NCBI RefSeq assembly: GCF_040954835.1
Contig: NC_090712.1
Span: forward strand, 2,179,284 to 2,243,283
Direction of reading: 5' to 3'
Source of the DNA: Lepisosteus oculatus
Taxonomy: Eukaryota > Chordata > Actinopteri > Semionotiformes > Lepisosteidae
DNA length: 64,000 nt
Shown here: one piece after another, positions 53,055 to 63,595 of the stretch
How the letters are laid out: each line of letters starts with the position of its first letter
Numbering within the stretch: the first letter of the stretch is position 1
Program-made: the position numbers and the translations under genes
The notes under the pieces: model-generated
Told to the model about the DNA's origin: nothing
Seen by the model: the letters and a program-made list of their open reading frames with translations, nothing else
Database searches by the model: none

Positions 53055-56000
53055 GTATGGGGGTCCTAGTGCCCGATTCGCCGTTGATCGTGTTGGGGTT
53101 AATCGCCGGGGTGCTTTAGACCTACTCCCCCTGTCCGCTGGGATACTGCCGTGAGCTGCGGTTCACTTAGCGTTGGCAGACTTTCCAAATGAAGTGGTTG
53201 GTCAGCGTGGTGTATGTGAAGGAACTCGAGAGGGTATATTAGAAAACCCACGGCTGGGTGTTAATTCATCTAGGGAGCAGAACTGGATAAATGACGTCCC
53301 CGTGCGTCTCTAGAGAAAACAGTCCCAGTCACTGAAAATAACGACGTGACAAAAATGCCTTCACCTTATTTTTATAGAAAATTCAAAGGTTTTATTTTTT
53401 TCTTTTCCTGTCCCGACATTTCTCACAGAGGGGCGACTAAAGTTTGCCCAGCAGGGAAGATAAGGCAGTAATGGAGGGCAGAGGAAGGGTTAACAATTGA
53501 ATGGTAGTTAAAATAGTTAATAATGCCCCGGTGCTGTGAGATTACTTGGCTTGAGGTGCCCTGACGTAACATCTGGACGGGCAGCTGGAAGAGCGTTTGG
53601 AACCGTCCTGATAGTCTCTCTTTCTCTCTCTCCTCCGCCTTCAGCGGCCATGGGGTTCCTGGCGGTTTCCAGCACGGTGACCATGTCGGCTCCCTTCTTC
53701 CTGGGCAGAGTGATTGACACGATCTACGCCAGCCCGGCCCAGGAGCTGGGCGCGTCTCTGACCTCCCTGTGCGCCGTGCTCTCGGGGGTGTTCCTCTGCG
53801 GGGCCGCGGCCAATGCGGCTCGGGTCTACCTCATGCAAACCTCAGGTACCGGTCCGGGCAGGGCGTTCCGCTCTGCACGTACCTCGATCCTGCCGGGGGT
53901 CTTGGTTTGTGAGCGTATTCCTAAACCTTTTTGTCGTGTTCATTCTTCTCCCCCCATTTGTTTTTTGGAAGACACAAACCCCAAATGTTTTCTAACTCCA
54001 AATGCTACAAAATATATGAGTTAAAAAGAACACCTGTTTTTTGTTTTGCTAACCCTCAAATTTGAATCCTTGAAGACTGGTGTCAGTTCCCAACTTTTTG
54101 TGTTGATGTACTGTAATGCAAGAAAATGTGTTAACTCTGGGTGGATTTTTTTACCAGTATGTCCCATTCTGGTTAAAAGAAGGTACTCAGAAGTACAGCA
54201 GATTGAGCTGGTATACAGAAAACATACAGATGACAAACCAATGTAGTGAGTTAATCTCAGTATAGCCTAAGGATTTTGAATTAATCCTCACATGAATTCT
54301 CTTTTGACTTTTGAAGGCTTTATTTCATGTGTAACCTACGTAGAACAAAACAGAGCCTTTATTGCACACTGAGTCAAGATGTCTGCTAACAGGACAAGTT
54401 TCTTGCACATGGATGCCAAGTCCAATGTATGCCCAGAAAATTGAAATTTTATTTTTTGGATAAGTCACTTCAGAAGCTTTTTTGGGCTGGGGGAGTTGCT
54501 TTGCAATTCTCCTGCCAAAAATATCCGCTGACCTTTCCCAAAACTGCAAGATTTTTTTGGGCACATTTCTATTTTCCGTCTCTTTGTTCACATTTAGTTT
54601 TTCACCCAGATCAGCCCCAATCCTGCAGGTTTTATAAGTCACCTTGCGTTCTAAATTCACCCAACAAGTTTGTAAACCTAATCACGTCTAAAGATTGGAA
54701 ACACTTCTAAGTTATTGATTAAGCAAGGAATTTGGTTGATTAAGAGCAGTGTAGGACTGAAGGTCTGTCTTCCTAATGATCTGAAAATTGTGTTAAATGA
54801 GTCTCCTGCAGTTTTTTCCATGCCTTTAAATCAGTAATATTTACTCCTGGTCCTGGGAGAGATTTTCATGTCTAGAAGATCTCATTCCACTGTGGACACT
54901 TCATGACTGTTTTTGAATCAATTGCTCATTTAATTGGTTCACACTGCCATTGTCTTCAGATCTAGTTATCTACAAAACCTGGAGGTATGCAGGAGTGAAG
55001 ATTGCTGCTTTAGATTAGAAAATGGTGACCAATTGTATAAAACATGCTGGATTGGGGCGATGTAGATGTCTAAATCTGCATTATCTCTTGCAGAATCTAA
55101 GAGATTAGGGCTCTGCAATGATTTTCTGAACCATTTAGTGCAAATTTCTCTCTCACCCAGATGTTGTTGTTGGGCTTTTGTTGCAATAAGTGTGTGTTTG
55201 CCCTTTGCAGTGACAAAAAGATGAAAGTGAAATATTTTGTCTGTGATAATTCTTTCAGGACAGCAGATTGTGAGAAATTTACGAGAATCCCTTTTTTCCT
55301 CAATTTTGAGGCAGGAGGTGGGCTTCTTCGACAAGACGCGCACCGGCGAGCTCGTTAACCGCCTCTCTGCGGACACCGCCCTCATCGGGCGCGCCGTCAC
55401 TGACAACCTCTCGGATGGCCTCCGCGCTGTGGCTCAGGCCACAGCCGGGGTCGGCATGATGGTAAAGTGCTGACCAGGCCAGCGTGATAGGCGGCTTTCT
55501 CGAAAACTGCTCACCTGAGTGCAAGTCTCTGTTGGGGTGCAGACTCTAGATTTGAGAGTCGTAATCTGCACGATTAGATGCAGACTCTAGATTTGAGAGT
55601 CGGTAATCTGCACGATTAGATGCAGACTCTAGATTTGAGAGTCGGTAATCTGCACGATTAGATGCAGACTCTAGATTTGAGAGTCGGTAATCTGCACGAT
55701 TAGATGCAGACTCTAGATTTGAGAGTCGGTAAACTGCACGATTATATGCAGGCTCTAGATCTGAGAGCCACTAATCTGCCAGATTACATACAGACTCAAA
55801 ATCCGAGAGTCAGTAATCCACAAGATTACAAGACGACGTTAGATTTGAGAATCGGTAATCTGCAGAGGTCTTAACTCCGACTGAAAAGAGAGTTCGTTTA
55901 ATTCTCTAGGGAGTAAGTGTTGGATGATCCTGTTCATGACCATGGATAATGCATGTCTGTTTGACATTTTACTTCATGGAGCATAATTGATCATTTCACA

Positions 56001-59000
56001 TTTTTCAAAATTTTAATTATTTCACATGATTTCCAAATATACACACATTTGATTATCGATGACTCTTGAAATGTAATGGTTTGTTTATATGCAGTAGTAA
56101 TTTCTCACGGGCTGTTCTTCAATGTTTTCTTTATTCTTTTTCTCTCCTGCATCAGTTCTTTGTGTCGCCCAGCCTGGCAGCATTTGTGCTGATGATCATA
56201 CCCCCGCTGGCTGCGCTGGCCGTCGTCTATGGGCGGTACCTGCGCTCACTGTCTCAGCGCACGCAGGACTCGCTTGCTGATGCCACTCAGGTAACGGCGG
56301 CACATGGGGTACAACTGTTCACAGCGTTGCACCAGTCCTGTGCTGTATTGTGAACCCCCTTGTACAGGTAGAGTGAAGAAATCTACAGGCTGTTTTAACA
56401 GGCGAGATGAGTCTTTGGTCAATCCCCAGAGACACTGTGCATCTCCCAGCTACCCTGTCCTGCCCGTCTGCTGTCCTCCTGCTCTGTGAGGCTAAGGAGG
56501 TCACAAGATGTGCATCAGTTGCACAGGCGTCGTTGTTTGGTCATTCCCTAGCTCACGAGAAAGGCTTTCCCTCTCCTCCCCTAGGAGTCCTGACCAGAGT
56601 ACGGTATTGTGAGTTCAGGAGATGAGTGATTCTCCTCCCAGTCGGTAGCTCTTTGTGCCTGATTCTTGAATACCACCTTGGAAATCCAGACATACTTTGA
56701 TCTCCTAGGGGAGAAAACTTTGTCTCAGTTCTCAGGCTTTCACTGGAGCTGTTTCAGTAGGGCCCTCGTGCCTTTGGACGAGCACACATGCCAGGGGTCA
56801 GGGGAGGAAAACTGGCCTCCCAGCCCGATGCCACGACCCTTGGATCAGGATGAAATGCTTGAGGTTTTCAAGAACAGTATGCGCAGGGTTCCACGTTTTT
56901 GCGGTTTAACATCGATGTACTTCCCTTTAAAAGGCCATAAACACTTCTTGTTCCTGCACTACATCTCAATGAGGTGAATAATAATAATTGCTTATACTTA
57001 TATAGCGTTTTTTCTGGACACTCCACTCAAAGCGCTTTACAGATAATGGGGATCCCCTCCACCACCACCAGTGTGCAGCCCCACCTGGGTGATGCGACGG
57101 CAGCCATAGTGCGCCAGAACGCTCCCCACACATCACCTCTCAGTGGGGAGGAGAGCAGAGTGATGAAGCCAGTTCAGAGATGGGGATTATAAGGAGGCCA
57201 TGATTGGAGAAGTGAAACTTACTAATTGCTCTCTGAGAGTGAAGATGTATTTGTATCATCATTAATGTGAATTATTTAAGTAGCTCAGTTGTCGAACAGA
57301 ACGCTGTCAGGTAATTGTTTTTGAGGGACGAATGAGGTGAAACTTAGGTTGGGATGTTCAGTGAAAAGCTGCACAGGCCTTGTTTTCTAATGAGCCGTTT
57401 AAGCGTTTTTAACTGGGGGATAGAATCGGACAAACGCGGGTTTTAAAGGGACGTCATGTGACAAAAATAAACACTGCAAACGCATAGCACTGTGTATCTG
57501 TTGCAAGATCCGTCTCCTGAATAACAGGAGAGTTGAAATGGCCGCTCTGGCGAGAGCCCGTTTTTCTAATAAACCTTCGCCGCCCTGTCTCCGCAGCTCG
57601 CCGAAGAGCGGATCGGCAATTTAAGAACGGTGCGAGCGTTTGGGAAAGAGTTCGTGGAAGTGGACAAATACGTGGAAAAAATCAACTATGTCCTCCAGCT
57701 GGCCAGGAAGGAGGCCGTGGTTCGGGCTGGCTTCTTCGGGGCTGTGAGTATGAACGCCGGCGGCCGTGAGATGCTGATCTGAGAGGGAGGGCGTGCCCGG
57801 TTGGCTAAGCGTTGCCCGTTGCTCGCGGGAGAATCAGCGTTGAGAATGAATTCATCCGAGCTGTGGCCAAGACCCGGGAGGGTGTCGTCTCTCTCTCCGG
57901 GCCACTCGCTGTCTGTCTGATGTCACGTGCAGCTGCTGGAGAAATTCCGACTTCGCTCGCGTCGGGCTTTGGAGGAAGACTTTCTTCTAGCAGCTGTGAG
58001 TGGCATCTAGCAGGCAGTGGCTTCGGAGGCTTCTGTACAGATCACACTGACCTGCTGAGTGTCGGGGCTCTCGTCAGCCCCTGGTTGGCCTGTACCACCG
58101 TCTCTTTCAAACCTCTCTCCAAAACGCCAACTTCACGGGAGATCTGAGTGCTGCTCGTGTTCCTTGCAGACGGGGCTGAGTGGGAACCTGATCGTGCTCT
58201 CTGTGCTCTACAAGGGGGGCTTGCTGATGGCCAGTGAGCACATGACCGTTGGAGAGCTCTCCTCCTTCCTCATGTATGCCTTCTGGGTAGGGGTGAGCAT
58301 TTCAGGTAGGAACCTTGGATTTGATTTGCCTGTACAGATTATCCCCTCCAGCGAATCAGAGTCCCATTCTCTGCTCGGTGGTCATGTCCTTCCTGTTTTA
58401 ATCGGGACAGGCAAAAAAACATGACAGTTGACGGTTTTGCGTCTTTGAGCCAAATGTAGCAAGCCTTTCAAACCAAAGCCGATTGTGCACTTTTTGGTGT
58501 TTGCTGGCAGCCTCCACCCAAGTAGATACAGAAAACAAAGCCCCGAATCTCAGCGATGTTGTTAATGTGTCTTCTGCTTGGCAAATTTGTGAAGAGGATT
58601 TTCTGTTGTCTCAGACAAAATTTCTCTCTTTTCCTTTCAACAGTTATTTTGCATAAATTGTTAGGACAGCTCTGAGCTTACTGTATGAAGCAGAACCTTA
58701 AATGTGCTTTGCTATTGGGGGAGGTGGATCAAGCAGGGACATCTCAGGGTGGAGTACCAGCCACTGGCGCGATTCGTAGCTGAAAGGATGCTCTTGGTTT
58801 CACAGGTCTAAGCTCCTTTTACTCCGAGCTGATGAAGGGGTTTGGAGCTGGGGTGCGACTGTGGGAGCTGTTGGACCGGAAGCCTGAGTTTCCTCTCAAT
58901 GGTGAGCCCCCGAATCTGTCAGGCACCTGTTCTTCATTCTTAATTGTGTAGTTCAACATAGAGAGCAGCCCACTCTGACATGAAGTCTAAAGAACAGAAT

Positions 59001-62000
59001 GACATACTGTATGCACACTTGGTTGGAAGGGTGTCGTCTGGGTGAGGTCCTTTCCATGTTGGGAATTATTGGATGACTGCTTTCAGCCCCTGACATCATT
59101 CAGTGGTTATCAGATATCGTAGTTCCGTCTTTTTGACTGGTTACCAACTCGTGATTCTCATGCATAGCCCTTCGGATGTTAATGTAAAGCCTCATATTGG
59201 ACACAACAGCCCCTGTCCACCAAATGACCTCGGTTTATCTTCTTTTGTAACCCGCTGCTTTTCTCAATAATTAAAAAGAAAGAGTGCAACACACTATGTT
59301 TCCAGCAGCCCTGGGATGGGAGACCTCCGAGGGAAACTGGGTCGCTGCTGCAAGTGGTGATGGTGAACCAATAGGGGGCGCTCTTCCCCTGGGCTATATT
59401 CCCAATCCACTGCATTTGTACAGTGACTGGAGATATGAGGTCCTTGAAGATCCCAGGGTGCTGTTGTAACGTTAGAGGCGTTACCCCAGAGTCCTGACTC
59501 GATTCAGATCTGGGTCTGGCCTTCCTGAGGTTCCCCTGTAAATCAGTTGGTGGCTCAGCCTGTCAATTCTCTCCCTGATCGATCGGCTGTGCAGAGGGGC
59601 TGCTGTGTATCGCCCAGCTGGGTGCTGTACTTCGCTGCTGGGTGAAGCCAGTCCCTTGCTTTATGTAAAGCTCTAATCCCTTGAGATTAAATTGCGTACA
59701 TTCAGGGAATTATGGGTTATTTTTTGTCTTTTTCAACCGCAGAAGGAATCGCGCTGAGGCCGGAGCAGCTGAAGGGGGAGCTGGAGTTCCGCGACGTGAC
59801 GTTCTCGTACCCGACCCGCAAGGACGCGCCCGTCTTCCGCGGCCTCAGCCTGTCTGTGCCCGCTGGCTCGGTGATGGCGGTCGTGGGCCCCAGCGGCTCG
59901 GGGAAATCGACTCTGGTGTCGCTGCTGCTAAGACTCTACGATCCGGATTCCGGTGAGCCGTAGGCCCAGGAAATTGAGCAGGCCTCTTTCATTCTTGGTT
60001 TTTTTTTTTTTGGAATTATTATTTGGTGATTTTCGTCATTGATCTGTTTGTTGTTTAATTACACATACTCATACCAGCTCGTACCCAATGAGACAACATT
60101 GACATGTGAATTGAAACCAAGTTTGGGTGCATGCAGGGAGACATGGTGTTGTCACTGGCAATGCAACTGCCTCAAAGCCTCAGAGTCCTCGGTTTGATTC
60201 TGATCTCATACGCCTGTGTGTCTGGAGCCTGCATGTACACTCTTGTTTGCACGGGTTATCTCTGGGTCTGGATCTGGTCTGAACTGTCCCCTCCCCTGTC
60301 GACTGCTGACCCCTCCTGTCTGAGCACAGTCACCTGCAGTATCTCCCAGAGCTTTGATTCATCACGACCCTCGACTGGAGAAGTGGCGTTCTCACAATAG
60401 ATGGACAAATTGCATATGCTTAATTGCAATTAAGAAAGTAGATTGAGTATTATGTCGTTGGCAAAACCCGACCACAAATTCCACAGTGAGCTGAAGAGTT
60501 TAGAATAGGAATTTAGTTTTTATCAAAAATGACTTGCTGCTGTACCGGACATGGAGCAGCATCGTTTTACCGTGCTCGCAGATCTGATGGGGAATCTGAT
60601 GGATCCGTCTGTCCTGCAGGTGTAATTGCTGTCGATGGTTATGATATTCGGGATCTGAATCCATACTGCCTACGGAGCAACATTGGGACTGTGAGCCAGG
60701 TGAGTCCCCAGTAAAACATCAGCTACAGATCCATCTTTTTTTTTTATTCCAAGGTTCTTTTTGTTGGTTGCATGAGCACATTATTGTGATTACGTCATCT
60801 CCACTGTGAAGATTGAAAGTAGCACTGTTAATAATAATAATAGTAATAATAATAGTAATTGCTTACACTTTATATAGCGCTTTTCTGGACACTCCACTCA
60901 AAGCGCTTTACAGGTAATGGGGATCCCCTCCACCACCACCAGTGTGCAGCCCCACCTGGGTGATGCGACGGCAGCCATAGTGCGCCAGAACGCTCCCCAC
61001 ACATCAGCTATTAGTGGGGAGGAGAGGTCAGTTAAGAGATGGGGATTATTAGGAGGCCATGATTGGTAAGAGCTAATGGGAAATTTGGCCAGGACACCTG
61101 GTTACACCCCTACTCTTTTCGAGAAACACCCTGGGATTTTTAATGACCACAGAGAGTCAGGGCCTCGGTTTTACGTCTCATCCGAAGGATGGTGCCTGTT
61201 TACGGAATAGTGTCCCCGTCTCTATACTGGGGCATTAGGACCCACATGGACTGCGGGGTGAGCTTCCAGCAGCAACCTTACTTTTTCCCAGGAGTCTCCC
61301 ATCCAGGTACTGACCAGGCTCACACCTGCTGAGCTTCGGTGGGCGACCAGTTGTGAGTTGCAGAGTGATATGGCTGCTGGAAAGTAGCACTGTTACTTGT
61401 AATCAGCTGGCTGACAGTGGTGTGTGTGCTATGATGAACAAGTGGCCATCTTGACATGTCTCCTTCTGCTCCCCTTTCCTCACTGCTGTGCGTTATGAAT
61501 CCGGTGTTTCTCACACATGGATCTTCTTAAAGACTCAGAAAGACTTTAGTCTCGTGATGCGCCGGCGCCTTTGCTCTCTGGTTCGGGCTTCCTCGCGATC
61601 TTGTCCTGTGTGTCCTCCCTGTGCCCAGGAGCCCGTGCTCTTCTCCGGCTCCATCGCGGAGAACATCGCGTACGGCGCGCCGGACCCCTCCCGGGTCTCC
61701 GCCCAGGACATCCACAGGGCCGCCCAGATCGCCAACGCCCACGGCTTCGTGCAGCACTTCCCCAGGGGCTACGACACCATGGTGGGGGAGAAGGGGATCC
61801 TTCTGTCAGGTGAGGGTGGCCTCCAGGGAGAGCTTTCGTCAACAGAGAATGACGAGCAGCTTTCACACATATGTCCATCCGTGCCTCCCAAGCCTATTCG
61901 AGAACATCTGTTGTTAACAGCAATAAAAGAAAAAGTACAACAAAGTTCGTCCTTTTCTTTAGAATGTTTATGCACTGAACACATTTGCTAGAGTGTCTGA

Positions 62001-63595
62001 CCACATGAAAATCAGTGGCTGTTCTATATAATCTGTTTAAAAATTCAAAATACTTTATTCATCTGCGAGGGAGAGTTTAAGACAGATCTTTAAGAAGACC
62101 TGGGCTGTCACCCTTTTTTGAATCGCAAACAAAACGTAGCCACTAGGGGGAGGTTTGGCACAATTTTACTCCTTCGCTAGAGCTGAAGTGCAAAAAGTAG
62201 CCACCAGTGAGATTCGTGCGTTTTAATTGGCGGCCTCTGCGAATAACGGTGTGACCCAAGACACGTCGGATAAGAACTGGCATCACCCTCACAAGTCTGT
62301 ATTAATGTATGATTCTTAATCTTTGACTTAATTAAAAGACTGTATTCATCTTTGAAAGCTGCCTTCATATCCCATTTATCAGAGAGTGCTGATGTTCAGT
62401 GCAAATCAATTGAGAAAGCACAGGATCTGATTGGGAAAGCATGTCATCAGATCTAATTGAATGTGTTTTTTTTAACTTGAAACAGGTGGTCAGAAACAAA
62501 GAATTGCAATTGCTCGAGCTGTGCTCAAGGTATTGTTTTAATACTAAACTCTTCTGTTTTTCCATAACCATGAACTCTCCAGTTTAGCGAGAGTGAATAG
62601 TGCCTTTCTCTGAATATGTTAATAACGTCTGATTTTTGTAGATTCGTTTTTATTATTTTGCACCTCACCATATGTCTAATTGCACAATAGCTCATATCAC
62701 CAGCACGTTTAAAAAGAGATGAAACATATACTGTTTTGATAACATATTTTAGCTTCAGTATATATTTGGAGCTTTCCCTAAACCACAAAGCAAAACTAGC
62801 CTATATATGGTATCAAAGTTATTTAAAAAAATACAAAAAGGATAGTTTTGTGAATAACTCTAGGAAGTGGGATCTCATTTATTTATCTCATTTTTTTTAT
62901 TCCGCAGAACCCCAAGATACTTCTACTTGATGAAGCCACCAGGTAAGATTTTAAAGATTTGATTTTTTGTGCTATTTTATAAAAGATTTGTTTCCTCGCA
63001 ATGTTCCTTAGTCATTCTTTACCTGTTTTATCTATAAGAAGAGGATTTTATTCATTTATTCATCTGACACTTCTATGGAATGTACCTCGCTCAGGGGAAA
63101 AACAGCAGTGTTTTACCCTGGATTTGAGCCCACAGCCTTCACATTACGCGACCTGAACCCTGCCCCTTGAAGAATTGACGTTTTACAGCGTCACAAGGAT
63201 CTTTCAGAATGATCATTTAAGAGTCCCAGCGGGCCCTGCAGACGATGCCCTGCATGTTGTAGAAGTGCTGTAAAGAGAGTACAAAGAGTGTACTGTACTG
63301 ACTTTCCCGGTGTGCGCCCTGTATTCCTGTCCCCCCCAGCGCTCTGGACGCAGAGAATGAGTTCCTGGTGCAGGAGGCCCTGGACCGGCTGATGCAGGGG
63401 CGCACGGTGCTGATCATCGCCCACAGGCTGTCCACCATCCAGAACGCCGACGCGGTGGCCGTCCTGGACCAGCGGCGCGTGGTGGAGTGCGGCCGGCACG
63501 AGGAGCTGCTGGCCAACAGGCAGGGCCTCTTCAGGAAGCTGGTGGAGAAGCAAGCGTTCCTGCAGAACAGCCAGAAGCACCTGCAGTGCGAGTAG
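52559..63595 (+). CDS. ABCB10: ABCB10 mitochondrial ABC transporter (whole gene, thirteen coding exons)
   Basis: ABCB10 is a homodimeric ABC half-transporter of the inner mitochondrial membrane, linked to haem synthesis, biliverdin export and protection from oxidative stress. Coding exons: 52559-53054, 53645-53845, 55259-55461, 56156-56290, 57597-57743, 58170-58305, 58806-58901, 59743-59952, 60620-60699, 61629-61809, 62486-62529, 62908-62942, 63340-63595. Joined: 2220 nt, 739 codons plus stop; human is 738. Residues 1 to about 165 are a basic, Ser/Ala/Gly-rich mitochondrial targeting region; exons 2-7 form the six-helix membrane domain; the rest is the nucleotide-binding domain. Visible motifs: Walker [10 protein letters not shown] (520-528), Q-loop Q568, signature LSGGQ (627-631), Walker B LLLDE (648-652), D-loop SALD (655-658) and H-loop His683. 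All splice sites are GT-AG and no break was seen. Confidence 0.96.
53055..53644 (+). other. ABCB10: ABCB10 intron 1
   Basis: A 590-bp GT-AG intron; nothing else recognised. Confidence 0.9.
53645..53845 (+). CDS. ABCB10: ABCB10 coding exon 2 (TM1-TM2)
   Basis: From [20 protein letters not shown] to VYLMQTSG. Acceptor GCCTTCAG, donor GTACCG, phase 1 in and out. It matches human '[16 protein letters not shown]' and '[11 protein letters not shown]'. Confidence 0.96.
53846..55258 (+). other. ABCB10: ABCB10 intron 2
   Basis: A 1.4-kb AT-rich intron; open frames in it lack support and no repeat family was recognised. Confidence 0.85.
55259..55461 (+). CDS. ABCB10: ABCB10 coding exon 3
   Basis: From [20 protein letters not shown] through '[20 protein letters not shown]' to GVGMM; donor GTAAAG. 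Human has '[20 protein letters not shown]'. The first 60 bases are AT-rich and the rest GC-rich. Phase 1 in and phase 0 out. Confidence 0.96.
55462..56155 (+). other. ABCB10: ABCB10 intron 3
   Basis: A 694-bp intron, nearly half of it taken up by the minisatellite at 55539-55866. Confidence 0.9.
55539..55866 (+). repeat. 42-bp minisatellite with two hairpins per unit
   Basis: About eight head-to-tail units start at 55539, 55580, 55622, 55664, 55706, 55748, 55790 and 55831; the first is 41 bp and the rest about 42 bp. The first five are nearly identical and the last three diverge. Each unit has GACTCT...AGAGTC (7-base loop) and TAATC...GATTA (5-base loop). There are no spacers, so it is not a CRISPR array. 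Confidence 0.95.
56156..56290 (+). CDS. ABCB10: ABCB10 coding exon 4
   Basis: 45 codons: [20 protein letters not shown]... to QDSLADATQ. Acceptor GCATCAG, donor GTAACG, phase 0 at both ends. Carries TM4 and the adjacent cytosolic helix ('[18 protein letters not shown]'). Confidence 0.96.
56291..57596 (+). other. ABCB10: ABCB10 intron 4
   Basis: A 1.3-kb intron that holds a 3' part of a SINE3-type element (56976-57212). Otherwise no feature is seen. Confidence 0.85.
56976..57212 (-). repeat. SINE3-type element, 3' part
   Basis: 'cactccactcaaagcgcttt', 'atggggatcccctccaccac' and 'tgggtgatgcgacggcagcc' match the longer copy at 60828-61385 almost base for base. The 5S-like head present in that copy is missing here. 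On the minus strand it is the 5'-truncated end, with an (ATT)n tail at 56976-56990. Confidence 0.9.
57597..57743 (+). CDS. ABCB10: ABCB10 coding exon 5
   Basis: 49 codons: [20 protein letters not shown]... to RAGFFGA. Acceptor CCGCAG, donor GTGAGT, phase 0 at both ends. Human has '[19 protein letters not shown]'. Confidence 0.97.
57744..58169 (+). other. ABCB10: ABCB10 intron 5
   Basis: A 426-bp GT-AG intron, nothing recognised. Confidence 0.9.
58170..58305 (+). CDS. ABCB10: ABCB10 coding exon 6
   Basis: [20 protein letters not shown]... to GVSIS plus one base. Acceptor TTGCAG, donor GTAGGA, phase 0 in and phase 1 out. Contains the TM5-TM6 hairpin ('[15 protein letters not shown]'). Confidence 0.97.
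58306..58805 (+). other. ABCB10: ABCB10 intron 6
   Basis: A 500-bp GT-AG intron, nothing recognised. Confidence 0.9.
58806..58901 (+). CDS. ABCB10: ABCB10 coding exon 7
   Basis: [20 protein letters not shown]... to KPEFPLN. Acceptor TCACAG, donor GTGAGC, phase 1 in and out. Links TM6 to the nucleotide-binding domain. Confidence 0.97.
58902..59742 (+). other. ABCB10: ABCB10 intron 7
   Basis: An 841-bp intron, about half of it a 5S-headed SINE (about 59300-59700). Confidence 0.85.
59300..59700 (+). repeat. 5S rRNA-headed SINE (plus strand)
   Basis: 'ctgggatgggagacctcc' matches the 3' part of 5S rRNA ('cttggatgggagaccgcc'). It continues into a body with 'caatagggggcgctcttccc', 'gaagatcccagggtgctgtt' and 'tcctgactcgattcagatct', and ends near 'gctttatgtaaagc'. 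The body shares 'gaagatccca' with the inverted copy at 22612-22803. The 5S head is truncated. Confidence 0.75.
59743..59952 (+). CDS. ABCB10: ABCB10 coding exon 8 (Walker A)
   Basis: [20 protein letters not shown]... to RLYDPDSG. Walker [10 protein letters not shown], and A-loop Tyr in 'FSYPTRKD'. Acceptor CCGCAG, donor GTGAGC, phase 1 in and out. GC-rich. Confidence 0.97.
59953..60619 (+). other. ABCB10: ABCB10 intron 8
   Basis: A 667-bp intron with a decayed tRNA-type SINE at about 60127-60270. Confidence 0.85.
60127..60270 (+). repeat. Decayed tRNA-type SINE
   Basis: 'caactgcctcaaagcctcag', 'agtcctcggtttgattctga' and 'tgtgtctggagcctgcatgt' follow the consensus order of fish HE1-type SINEs ('gctgcctcacagc', 'gggttcgattcc', 'tgtggagtttgcatgt'). 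Confidence 0.6.
60620..60699 (+). CDS. ABCB10: ABCB10 coding exon 9
   Basis: [20 protein letters not shown]... to GTVSQ (Q-loop). Acceptor CCTGCAG, donor GTGAGT, phase 1 in and phase 0 out. Noticeably AT-richer than exons 8 and 10. Confidence 0.97.
60700..61628 (+). other. ABCB10: ABCB10 intron 9
   Basis: A 929-bp intron, more than half of it a nearly full SINE3-type element (60828-61385). Confidence 0.9.
60828..61385 (-). repeat. 5S-headed SINE3-type element, near full length
   Basis: On the minus strand the element begins at about 61385 with a 5S-rRNA-like head ('catatcactctgcaactc', then 'gaagctcagcaggtgtgagc' and 'ctggtcagtacctggatggg'). It continues through a long body and ends with 'aaagcgctatataaagtgta' and an (ATT)n tail at 60828-60858. 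This is the best-preserved copy of the family in the window. Confidence 0.88.
61629..61809 (+). CDS. ABCB10: ABCB10 coding exon 10
   Basis: [20 protein letters not shown]... to GILLS plus one base, ending just before the signature motif. Acceptor TGCCCAG, donor GTGAGG, phase 0 in and phase 1 out. Very GC-rich. Confidence 0.97.
61810..62485 (+). other. ABCB10: ABCB10 intron 10
   Basis: A 676-bp AT-rich intron; no repeat recognised. Confidence 0.88.
62486..62529 (+). CDS. ABCB10: ABCB10 coding exon 11 (ABC signature)
   Basis: A 44-nt exon completing [18 protein letters not shown]. Acceptor TGAAACAG, donor GTATTG, phase 1 in and phase 0 out. AT-rich. Confidence 0.96.
62530..62907 (+). other. 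ABCB10: ABCB10 intron 11
   Basis: A 378-bp AT-rich intron; nothing recognised. Confidence 0.9.
62908..62942 (+). CDS. ABCB10: ABCB10 coding exon 12 (Walker B)
   Basis: A 35-nt exon coding [11 protein letters not shown] plus two bases. Acceptor TCCGCAG, donor GTAAGA, phase 0 in and phase 2 out. Confidence 0.96.
62943..63339 (+). other. ABCB10: ABCB10 intron 12
   Basis: A 397-bp intron with a polypyrimidine/C7 acceptor; nothing else recognised. Confidence 0.9.
63340..63595 (+). CDS. ABCB10: ABCB10 coding exon 13 (D-loop, H-loop, stop)
   Basis: Starts [20 protein letters not shown] and holds '[20 protein letters not shown]' with the H-loop His. Ends HLQCE and TAG at 63593-63595. Compared with human, the C-terminal tail after 'KLVEKQAFL' is longer by a few residues. 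Confidence 0.97.

Noticed and set aside
55539-55866. Possible CRISPR array
   Set aside because: The 42-bp units are joined directly without spacers, and the locus is a vertebrate intron.
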